A DNA stretch of 31,536 nt, from the IMG/VR virus record IMGVR_UViG_3300017527_000247, positions 1 through 31,536 of that record. One strand, given 5' to 3'. Origin of the DNA: a virus. Made by a program: the position numbers and the translations under genes. The notes below the pieces were generated by a model that saw only the letters and a list, made by a program, of their open reading frames with translations, had not been told where the DNA came from and searched no databases. Positions 23,714 to 30,692 of the stretch are shown in pieces. Positions within the stretch are counted from its first letter, which is position 1. The number at the start of each line of letters is the position of its first letter.

Positions 23714-24417
23714 CAGCCACCTGCCTTTCCCGGCGGAGGCATATAAGGCACGGTTCCGTTTCTAAGCATTGTGTCTACGCCCTTTGAAGCTGTCTGGATA
23801 GCACCTTGATTCTTGGCACTGCCTTCCATAACATCCATCAAGTTTTTACCTTGACGACCGAAGTTGACCTGAGATGCGTCGGCATGAACTTTAATGCCTT
23901 TGCCTTGGTAGCGTTCCCCAAGTTCTACGAGGCCGCTGCCGACACCTTCTTCACGTGCTCGGCGCTTGCGCTCTTCCATTGCATCGATGGCAAGTGCGCG
24001 TTGCTCAGATATACTCATTAAAATAGTGTCACCAATGACACGGTATCCACGAGCGTCTTTTAGTTCGGGGCATTCGGGATCGGCTGATTGCACAACGGTC
24101 CAACCGAGGCGGCGCTTTTTAACGATCTCGCGACCGCGTTGGCCTTCGTAGCACCAACAGTAGCGAAGACCGGATTGAGCGTTATCGACGTGCAGTTCGT
24201 CCAGTAATGATAGAATCTCGTTGTCAAGGTCTATCGTCGCCGGATCAAAGCCGTAGCGCTCCTGTTCCTCTGACGCTTCTTCGGCTGCTTGTTCGAGGGC
24301 GTCCGTGCGCTCAGCGAGTTGCTCGTCTCGCTTCCAACCAGCATTTTCAAGACCCGGATCAATGGCGTCGGCGTCTTCCGTGTTTATCACTTTAATAGGC
24401 TCTTTTCCTTTAGGCAT
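23713..24417 (-). CDS. Hypothetical head-module protein (234 aa)
   Basis: ATG 24417 is chosen over ATG 24435 because GAGGAGGGGG lies directly before it. Residues 1-70 are acidic and helical. Residues ~80-135 form a compact domain with Y-C-W-C-Y-E, a basic K-K-R-R-L-G-W-T-V-V-Q and A-R-G-Y-R-V-I-G-D-T-I-L-M-S-I. A helical Arg/Glu region and a Gly/Met/Pro-rich tail follow. Similar layouts occur in uncharacterised proteins in podovirus head operons. Position after the scaffold candidate suggests a minor head component, which is inference. Confidence 0.5.
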   Translation of the reverse strand: MPKGKEPIKVINTEDADAIDPGLENAGWKRDEQLAERTDALEQAAEEASEEQERYGFDPATIDLDNEILSLLDELHVDNAQSGLRYCWCYEGQRGREIVKKRRLGWTVVQSADPECPELKDARGYRVIGDTILMSISEQRALAIDAMEERKRRAREEGVGSGLVELGERYQGKGIKVHADASQVNFGRQGKNLMDVMEGSAKNQGAIQTASKGVDTMLRNGTVPYMPPPGKAGG

Positions 24418-25288
24418 TCTCCCCCTCCTCTTCATTTAGATACTCTTTGTTCTTCTCGTAGTAATCCTCCCATCCACCTTCGTAGCCGAGACTGCGATAA
24501 TAGTTGTCAGGTGTGCGATGACGTGAACCTTTGATGGATCGCATGGCTTCTGTTGATAGGATCTGGTTTGGCGCGGGTATGCCACCGTTTGGTGCTCGTT
24601 GCTCTTGGCGGCCTGATGCAGCTCCTGCGAGTGGATCTTGTGTAGCTTCATCCTGCTCACGCAGCCATTCCTGCTTTTTGACCTCTTCAAGCACGACTTG
24701 GTTCTCACCGACAGCGAGGTTGTAAGCACCCATCTTCGCTTCAGGGTTCATGCGTTGGTCAACCGGAAGCTGGTTTGAATAATACTCGTAACGGTCTTTG
24801 ACCTCCTTGATATTTAAGTAAGGCATATCAGATGATACAACCTTTGAAGCTATCGCGTCAATAGTTGCCATTCCAGCATCAATACGGGGATCTGTCTGAC
24901 CGGCCATCATTTGCCCCTGAAGTTCGCCGCGCTCAAGCATAAGCTTGTTCTGATCGGCCAGGATGGTTCCGAGTTTTCCTTGGTATTGAGCGTCATCAGC
25001 TTTCTTGGTTAGATCGGCAAGAGCTGTATCTATTTGTGCGATGCGTGCCTTTTGATCTTTGTGAGGATCTTCAGGCGGTGCCACGGGGGTTGCCGGTTGC
25101 CTGTATGTGTTGTCGCTCATAACTTTGATGCTCTCAGCCATCGTTCCAATTGACGCTTGCAATGTGTTAAATTGCTCCGTTGTCACGTAAGTTTGCTCCG
25201 GCGGTGTTGTGACTGCGCCATCGACAGGCGGATCGCTTGCCGGTGGAGCCTGCGCCGGTTCATCTGGTTTGCTCTTGAATAAAGGCAT
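24410..25288 (-). CDS. Putative scaffolding protein (292 aa)
   Basis: The start is ATG 25288, with GAGAGGAGG just upstream; the in-frame ATG 25309 lies farther back and is not needed. The protein has a Pro/Ala-rich N-terminus (~5-35), a long highly charged helical stretch (~70-170: A-L-A-D-L-T-K-K-A-D-D-A, L-G-T-I-L-A-D-Q-N-K-L-M-L-E-R-G-E-L-Q), and a Lys/Glu-containing acidic C-terminal tail. Composition, size and position between portal and capsid genes match podovirus scaffolds. It overlaps the next gene by eight bases. No protease domain is visible. Confidence 0.6.
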   Translation of the reverse strand: MPLFKSKPDEPAQAPPASDPPVDGAVTTPPEQTYVTTEQFNTLQASIGTMAESIKVMSDNTYRQPATPVAPPEDPHKDQKARIAQIDTALADLTKKADDAQYQGKLGTILADQNKLMLERGELQGQMMAGQTDPRIDAGMATIDAIASKVVSSDMPYLNIKEVKDRYEYYSNQLPVDQRMNPEAKMGAYNLAVGENQVVLEEVKKQEWLREQDEATQDPLAGAASGRQEQRAPNGGIPAPNQILSTEAMRSIKGSRHRTPDNYYRSLGYEGGWEDYYEKNKEYLNEEEGENA

Positions 25289-25508
25289 TTTGTTCCTCCT
25301 CTCTCTCATAAGTTAAAATCGTGTTGCGCATGTTGCTGTATGCGTTTGATGCGCCTGCTGCTACCCTAGCTTCGTCTGACTTTCCTTCTGAAAGCTTATC
25401 ACGCATCTTGGAAAGCTCCTCACTCTCCCACCTGTTTAAGCACTCGAAGAATGATTGAAGCGAAGCCGTGTCTGTCACTAATCTCTCAATCCATGCTGGT
25501 TTATCCAC
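25260..25508 (-). CDS. Small helical protein after the portal gene (82 aa)
   Basis: ATG 25508 overlaps the portal stop by eight bases. The protein is acidic and helical, starting M-D-K-P-A-W-I-E-R-L-V, with S-F-F-E-C-L-N-R-W-E-S-E-E-L and an A-G-A-S-N-A-Y segment. Small proteins of this type commonly follow portal genes, but no function is assigned. Its 3' end overlaps the scaffold gene start by 29 bases. Confidence 0.55.
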   Translation of the reverse strand: MDKPAWIERLVTDTASLQSFFECLNRWESEELSKMRDKLSEGKSDEARVAAGASNAYSNMRNTILTYEREEEQNAFIQEQTR

Positions 25509-27414
25509 CCTGTCCTCCCATCACTCCTGGCGGTCCTGCCGCTGGTTGTTGTATCCCTCCGTTGGGCGCTGCACCGCCACCACCTGCGGTGGGCATGTTG
25601 CCCATCAATTGTAAGACTGCTTGGCGTGGCCGGTCAGCCGTAGCAGCGTCTATTGCCTCTTCAACTTCAACTAAAAATATGTTCGGGTCGCGGACCTGAT
25701 CAAAGGTTCTGAGTGTGCGTTCTATGATTTCGCCAGCAGCTTCAGCGATCCGTTTTGCCACGTCCGCGACCGAAGGTGGTGTCTGTGGGTTTGCTGCTAT
25801 CGTTACAAGCTCAAGTGTTCGTGTGTAATACTGAGATAAGATGCCTACGAGTTGGAAGGTAGCCTGTCGTTCGGCTTCCTTATTGACCGAAGGCGATGCG
25901 GCGGTTAACTCGACTTGTATACCCTCATCGAAGTTTTCTTTTCGCAGCATGTTTATTACACGCAAGCCGTCTTCAACACCGAGGATTTGAGAGATATGCA
26001 CGAAGACTTTCTTCTTACCTGCAAGGACTTTTTCCTGATAGCGATACAATGCTTGGCGGACAGCGCGTGCGAAGGCATTTCGCATACCACCGAAAGCCGG
26101 TGCGAAGCGCTTATTTGATTGCGCCATCATTGATATGGCCGTGATGCCTGGTGTGCGACTGCCCATCTGACCTCCACCGGACGGCATCGACATTTCATTG
26201 ACTCCTACGCGGCGCTCGGCAAGCTGTGTTACCATCAATTGCGCATTCCACAGTGAGGGGTAGACTTCACCCATCTGCTCGGCTACAAGATCTTCTTTTG
26301 GGTTGGACAGCTCAACGACTTTATTTGGGAATAGTGTCATGTTCGCCGGTATGCGTCCCGTTGCGCCCTTCCAGATGCGGCTGTTGGCAAGAAGGATATT
26401 GAGAGTGCCGTAGTTATGAATGTCAGTGAGTTCCTTCTCGTAAGGCATAATCATTTCAAGCACGCCCATTCCGTTGAACAGGTGCGGTCGGCGCTGGTAT
26501 ACCATCTTTTCGATTGGGCGGCGGTCGTAGGGGTTGTATCCGACGTGCAGGATGTTGCGTGAGGTGCGGTCCCATACGACATAGAGATCTTCGTCCAGCC
26601 CATCCTCGTCGATGTCGAAGTAACAATAGATGTCGAAGATTTCGTAAAGGTTGCCCTTGCGCTCCATACCCGTCATCTGCCGTCCAAGGATTTCGCGGCG
26701 GGTGCGCACCCAATCTTTTGTGCCTGCTGGGTTTATGCCCAATGTGTTCCAACCATTTCTCCTTGAGATTGCTTCTATTTCCTGTGCTGTGTACCAGAAA
26801 CGAAGGCCGATCCAAAGAGCCTCATCGGGGTCATCTACGCTACCACCAGGTGCGAAGGTGTCTTCAGGTGGGTGGCAACGGATGCGTGGGTGGGCTGCGA
26901 GGACTTTAGCTACCTTAGTTTTCTTGCGACGCTCGGTCCAAGGAATGTAGAATACACCTGTACCGAGTTGCACGTTATCAATGATGCATTCATCCCCGCT
27001 GTCTTTGATGCCAAGTTCGTTTTCGGTTATAAAGTTTACGAAGCGTTGCAGTGCTTTTACCGAAGCGGCGTATTCCTTGTCGTTCTTGCGCTTTGGCATA
27101 CCGCGCACGGTTACAAACGGTTCGACGCCGAAAAGGGTATCGTAGGCTTGCGCGTAGATGGCATCTGCTGAAATTGCGCCGAGAGTTACTTCGATGTTCG
27201 GTGCATTTTCAATCGGGAAGTTCTTGACAGGGTTTTTCGATACGCCGTCGTACATACGCATTAGCTCACGCCACAAGACTTCAAGCGGGTGGCGCGTTGA
27301 TAAGGCGTCTTCGAGTTCGACTGTGATAAAAGACTTCAGTGCGTTGACACGCTCTTCACCAAAGGAGAGGCGTGCGTCGCGTCGGTTGCTGTGTATGTCT
27401 ATGTACTTAGGCAT
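25501..27414 (-). CDS. Portal (head-tail connector) protein (637 aa)
   Basis: The sequence has hallmarks of podovirus portals: an N-terminal helical region with I-E-N-A-P-N-I-E-V-T-L (~68-78), a G-T-G-V-F-Y-I-P-W segment near 152-160, H-P-P-E-D-T-F near 182, a beta stretch with I-F-D-I-Y-C-Y-F-D-I-D-E-D-G, N-G-M-G-V-L-E-M-I-M-P near 315-325, and a long helical C-terminal part ending in a Gly/Pro/Gln-rich tail. Twelve such subunits would form the DNA-passage ring. The start is ATG 27414 with AAAGGTAAAAG before it, identical to the leader of the beta-helix gene upstream. No terminase lies directly upstream, which is unusual. Confidence 0.8.
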   Translation of the reverse strand: MPKYIDIHSNRRDARLSFGEERVNALKSFITVELEDALSTRHPLEVLWRELMRMYDGVSKNPVKNFPIENAPNIEVTLGAISADAIYAQAYDTLFGVEPFVTVRGMPKRKNDKEYAASVKALQRFVNFITENELGIKDSGDECIIDNVQLGTGVFYIPWTERRKKTKVAKVLAAHPRIRCHPPEDTFAPGGSVDDPDEALWIGLRFWYTAQEIEAISRRNGWNTLGINPAGTKDWVRTRREILGRQMTGMERKGNLYEIFDIYCYFDIDEDGLDEDLYVVWDRTSRNILHVGYNPYDRRPIEKMVYQRRPHLFNGMGVLEMIMPYEKELTDIHNYGTLNILLANSRIWKGATGRIPANMTLFPNKVVELSNPKEDLVAEQMGEVYPSLWNAQLMVTQLAERRVGVNEMSMPSGGGQMGSRTPGITAISMMAQSNKRFAPAFGGMRNAFARAVRQALYRYQEKVLAGKKKVFVHISQILGVEDGLRVINMLRKENFDEGIQVELTAASPSVNKEAERQATFQLVGILSQYYTRTLELVTIAANPQTPPSVADVAKRIAEAAGEIIERTLRTFDQVRDPNIFLVEVEEAIDAATADRPRQAVLQLMGNMPTAGGGGAAPNGGIQQPAAGPPGVMGGQGG

Positions 27415-27425
27415 CTTTTACCTTT
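27412..27425. repeat. 14-bp direct repeat, left copy (at portal start)
   Basis: CATCTTTTACCTTT. On the - strand it is the ribosome binding site plus start codon of the portal gene, AAAGGTAAAAGATG. An identical copy lies at 29161-29174. Confidence 0.8.
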
Positions 27426-29163
27426 AAGTTATATTAATTCCAATACCGATCCCACACAAACCACGGGCCTCAGCGAAAACATAAGCACCTATTTCCCATC
27501 CTGCTCCATAGTCATCTTGATCTAATGTTGCTACGTTGTCAGGCCAAGAAGAACTGGGATTTAAGGCGTCTGTGTAGTCGTCACCCAAATCTATGCCTAC
27601 ATTAATCGCAGGTGAGCTGCCTTGTAATGTAAAATCCTCCGATGCTGGATTGGTAAATAAAGGATCTCCGGTTATATTACCGGATACTGTGTCTCCATTG
27701 TTGCCATTCTCGGCGTTAAACTCCGTGACAGTGAGATCAGCTCCCCTATATCTAACAAAATCTGTTACACCGGATTTATAAAATAAATTGTTTCTATATA
27801 TATTGCCGCCTGCCCCGGCTGCTATCTCTACAGCGTAATTATCATCTCCATCGTAGCTGTCTTCACCACAGTTCATGAAGATGTTATTTGTAACCTCATT
27901 ATTTGCAATCGCTGCTTGAGCGCTCACATAAATACCAGATTCGGGACTACCATAAAATACATTATCATAGATTTTATTATGATGCGATTCCGTGCTAAGA
28001 AAAGTAAGGGATAAATGATAACTGTAACCACTATGATCATACGGCGGAGAAATCATTTGCCCAAAAACATTATTAAAAACTTCATTGTAACTACCACTTA
28101 AATTTATCTTTGTCTTCATGTCGGTTACAAAGTTTCGATAAAACTTGTTATTTATGCAGGTTGAAGCAGCACTGCTTCCAAATGCAAGGGCTTTCGGGTC
28201 ACCCATTCCCGACCCTGCACCTGGGGCATCGATTAAATTTTCATAAATTTCATTATTTTGATTTACCCTACTGGAAATGCCATTCAACCTTACAGCATTA
28301 TGCGCCCAATCCCGTATGGTGTTGTTGTACACTTTCCAACCTTGGGAACCTTCATCCAATTGTACCCCAACAGCATTTCTTTCTCCATTATAATCAAGCG
28401 TTAAATGATCGTTATTGTCTATCGTACAATTTTTGATTTCTCCGTTAAGTATATCATAAGCATCATCCCATGTTTTGATTTGGATACCTACTTGACCAGA
28501 ATCTTCAACGCGACAATCATCAAATATTATCCCTTCAGAATCTTCAGAAGCAGAAGATGTCTGCACCAAAAGAGTATATAAACCACCCTTAAACGTTATC
28601 CCCTCAAACGTCAAAAAGGATTTGTTATTCACCCGCAACGCACTTGCAAACGCACCCCCGTAATTAGCCGCATCCATTGTCGAGTAATTATCAGCAGGGT
28701 TAGACGTTGAGTATACATAAACCCTGTCGTTGGGATTATCCCACCACCAGCGATATGAGGAGTCTATATCATTTTCATCTTGCGCCTCACTATATTCTGT
28801 ACCATCAATCCAGAGTCTGCCGGGGTCACTTGCAAGGCTACCAATATACCAGACATCTCCTCCCCCATCCGTCCAATTACCCGCCGTATCCCACTCTCTG
28901 AGATCAGTAACCATATTAATTGTCGGCGCATCTCCACTTTCAGCTTCATAGGTAATCGGGTTACCAGAAGTCCCTGAAGACGGTGGGTCCAACCTGGTTG
29001 TATAATCTCCACCGTCATCACATAAAATTATTATATCACCAGCACTAAAAGTTTCCGCATCGTGTACGGCTATATTCATGCAGTTGGCTTGCGTGCTTCC
29101 CGGCCCCGTTGCTGCTCCTTTATTCGCTGCTGTGCCATCGACTCTCATGTAGTAAGTAGCCAT
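27424..29163 (-). CDS. Right-handed beta-helix spike, putative polysaccharide-binding or -cleaving protein (579 aa)
   Basis: The first ~120 residues (T-Y-Y-M-R-V-D-G, G-D-I-I-I-L-C-D-D-G-G, N-P-I-T-Y-E-A) and the following turns are typical of pectate-lyase-like beta-helices. From ~180 to 520 there are repeated N-N-x-I / F-E-G-I-T-F / I-Y-D-N-V-F-Y / V-T-N-N-I-F coil turns of 20-25 residues. It ends A-L-N-P-S-S-S-W-P ... G-A-G-W-E-I-G-A-Y, the closing motif of that fold. A tailspike or depolymerase is the usual role in phages. Catalytic residues cannot be assigned by eye. It is encoded just before the portal and is bounded by an exact 14-bp repeat. Confidence 0.7.
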   Translation of the reverse strand: MATYYMRVDGTAANKGAATGPGSTQANCMNIAVHDAETFSAGDIIILCDDGGDYTTRLDPPSSGTSGNPITYEAESGDAPTINMVTDLREWDTAGNWTDGGGDVWYIGSLASDPGRLWIDGTEYSEAQDENDIDSSYRWWWDNPNDRVYVYSTSNPADNYSTMDAANYGGAFASALRVNNKSFLTFEGITFKGGLYTLLVQTSSASEDSEGIIFDDCRVEDSGQVGIQIKTWDDAYDILNGEIKNCTIDNNDHLTLDYNGERNAVGVQLDEGSQGWKVYNNTIRDWAHNAVRLNGISSRVNQNNEIYENLIDAPGAGSGMGDPKALAFGSSAASTCINNKFYRNFVTDMKTKINLSGSYNEVFNNVFGQMISPPYDHSGYSYHLSLTFLSTESHHNKIYDNVFYGSPESGIYVSAQAAIANNEVTNNIFMNCGEDSYDGDDNYAVEIAAGAGGNIYRNNLFYKSGVTDFVRYRGADLTVTEFNAENGNNGDTVSGNITGDPLFTNPASEDFTLQGSSPAINVGIDLGDDYTDALNPSSSWPDNVATLDQDDYGAGWEIGAYVFAEARGLCGIGIGINIT

Positions 29164-29174
29164 CTTTTACCTTT
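29161..29174. repeat. 14-bp direct repeat, right copy (at beta-helix gene start)
   Basis: CATCTTTTACCTTT, identical to 27412-27425. It contains the start codon and ribosome binding site of the beta-helix gene and the last codons of the Cys-motif gene. Confidence 0.8.
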
Positions 29175-29931
29175 TTACCTCATGATAAGTGACGCTGTTC
29201 ACTACAAGCTTTTCCCATATACCGGGATCACCGCTGTAGCGTTCAGCGGCTTCGCGAGCGGTGGGGTCGCCTATTTCGATTGCACGCTTAATCCAACGCT
29301 CTTTGATTTCAGTCTTTAACCATTTAGCCTGAAAACCATGCAGCTCCGTGAAGTCGAAAAGATCGCACAGGCGGCGTTCCAAATCAAGTTCACGCTTGGT
29401 TATCTCGTCCCACTGATCAGAGGGTTTTATGCGTTCCATCTCGGTGCAGCCGCGCTTTAGAATGATTGGAATGCGCTTGGGCCTTACAGCATTTTTTAAC
29501 ATGGTATAGTACTTGCGCCCTTCTTCCAACGTGTCAGCGTACACGAAACCGGCCCAGGCACCATAAGAGTAGTTTCGCAAATCCATTCCGATCTTTGATG
29601 GAAGGTCGAGATTTCTCATCGTGTCGTATGTCTCAAATAGCTCAAGCACGTTCCTTGGTTTGATCACAGTTTTCCAACAGTTCGTCCGGCAGTTTGTTGG
29701 GATCAGGCTAAAGCGCATTGTGCATACCGCATTCCAAAAAGCACAAAACTTTTTGCGCACGTCGAAGTTGATAAAAATCCACGGTATGTTGCGTGCGCCC
29801 TGCGGGTCTTTTGGGATCAATTTGCCAATTGTGCCGATCTTGTACTCATTTTTCAGTAAATCGTTAAGGCATTGACTGAAACTGTGAGTTACACTTGTGT
29901 TAAGTTTGTCGAACGGTAATTTTCTATACAT
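29167..29931 (-). CDS. Cys-motif protein, copy A (254 aa), unknown function
   Basis: This is the paralogue of the 22847-23713 protein. Shared features are C63-x-x-W, C81-R-x-N-C85-W-K-x-V-x-K-P-R-N-V-x-E-L, M-D-L-R-N-Y (~116-121), L-K-R-G-C162-T-E and a closing W-L-K / I-G-D-P-T-A region (~204-225). An extra cysteine at 70 is not shared. The end (Y-S-G-D-P-G-I-W-E-K-L) differs from copy B's Lys-rich tail. The four shared cysteines suggest a metal or cluster site. A purine-rich leader with AAAGAGGAAA precedes ATG 29931. It is encoded directly upstream of the beta-helix spike. No enzyme family was recognised. Confidence 0.7.
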   Translation of the reverse strand: MYRKLPFDKLNTSVTHSFSQCLNDLLKNEYKIGTIGKLIPKDPQGARNIPWIFINFDVRKKFCAFWNAVCTMRFSLIPTNCRTNCWKTVIKPRNVLELFETYDTMRNLDLPSKIGMDLRNYSYGAWAGFVYADTLEEGRKYYTMLKNAVRPKRIPIILKRGCTEMERIKPSDQWDEITKRELDLERRLCDLFDFTELHGFQAKWLKTEIKERWIKRAIEIGDPTAREAAERYSGDPGIWEKLVVNSVTYHEVKR

Positions 29932-29958
29932 TTTCCTCTTTCCTTTCTCTTTTCTCTC

Positions 29959-30411
29959 TTATGCAACAGTGAAAATTCCGCTGCTGGCACTAAATTGCAG
30001 CGTTAAGCTACCACTCACGTTATTTTTGTTCGCAGCAAGATCAGCGTAGCAGATAAGCGGTGAACTGGCATCTGCGCCCGGATCTTCCGCTATGACAGCG
30101 TAGCGAGCGTCGCTGAAACCGGACGAATGCTGTGAATAAGCTGACGGATCATTTGCGTCAACGGTCACAGTCCCCGATGATAAAGTAACTGTTACGCTGG
30201 CAAGAGTTTTACGTGCGTAGTTTGATCCAGTGACTTCAGTTGAACCTGCGATAGCGTCTGCGATGTCTTGATCAGTTGCTTTCGCCGGAGCGTTTGAGGA
30301 GTCAACCAAGAGAAGCACTATAGTATCCCCGTTAAAATCAATGAAGGCATTTGGCTGCGAAGAACCATCGAGCTGTCCCTGCAAAAATTTATCATACATT
30401 ACCCAAGCCAT
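29959..30411 (-). CDS. Conserved phage structural-type protein (150 aa)
   Basis: The order M-A-W-V-M-Y-D-K-F-L-Q-G-Q-L-D-G, D-F-N-G-D-T-I-V-L-L-L-V, G-S-N-Y-A-R-K-T-L, then D-A-R-Y-A-V-I-A-E-D-P-G-A-D-A-S-S-P-L-I, and G-I-F-T at the end follows a widespread phage family of ~150-residue beta-rich proteins ('YxxFK..LLDG.IDLDTDTI.VALL', 'ARYAVIY...SPLIAYIDFG', 'GIFTL'). That family lies in structural modules and its function is not established. The start overlaps the preceding stop by one base, with AAGGAGG upstream. Confidence 0.6.
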   Translation of the reverse strand: MAWVMYDKFLQGQLDGSSQPNAFIDFNGDTIVLLLVDSSNAPAKATDQDIADAIAGSTEVTGSNYARKTLASVTVTLSSGTVTVDANDPSAYSQHSSGFSDARYAVIAEDPGADASSPLICYADLAANKNNVSGSLTLQFSASSGIFTVA

Positions 30412-30683
30412 TAGACTGTACCTCCTTGTTTGAGTATTAAAGTTACTTCATAACGCCTGAGAGAATCACGTAATGCTTGCTCCTTCTCAGGTGTGCATGT
30501 GTCTTGTTCTAAAGCTTTCCTAATTCTTCTGATCCTTCCTTTGAGACGTTCGATTTGCAGGTTCTCCCCTGGGTTCACGACAAGGCCACCGCCTTGCGTG
30601 CCAGTTCGCGCAGCCGCATTTGTTGGTGCATCTCGTGTAACCGTCACCGTCTCGGAAGGTTTCTTATCTTTAAAGGGCCACAT
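30411..30683 (-). CDS. Hypothetical coiled-coil protein (90 aa)
   Basis: A strong AAGGAGG lies before ATG 30683. The first 40 residues are polar and probably disordered (S-E-T-V-T-V-T-R-D, Gly run). Residues ~42-85 form a basic coiled-coil-like helix (L-Q-I-E-R-L-K-G-R-I-R-R-I-R-K-A-L-E-Q ... L-R-D-S-L-R-R-Y-E-V-T-L-I-L). No family is recognised. It lies between the repeat protein and the 150-residue structural-type protein, with a one-base overlap to the latter. Confidence 0.55.
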   Translation of the reverse strand: MWPFKDKKPSETVTVTRDAPTNAAARTGTQGGGLVVNPGENLQIERLKGRIRRIRKALEQDTCTPEKEQALRDSLRRYEVTLILKQGGTV

Positions 30684-30692
30684 TATTCCTCC

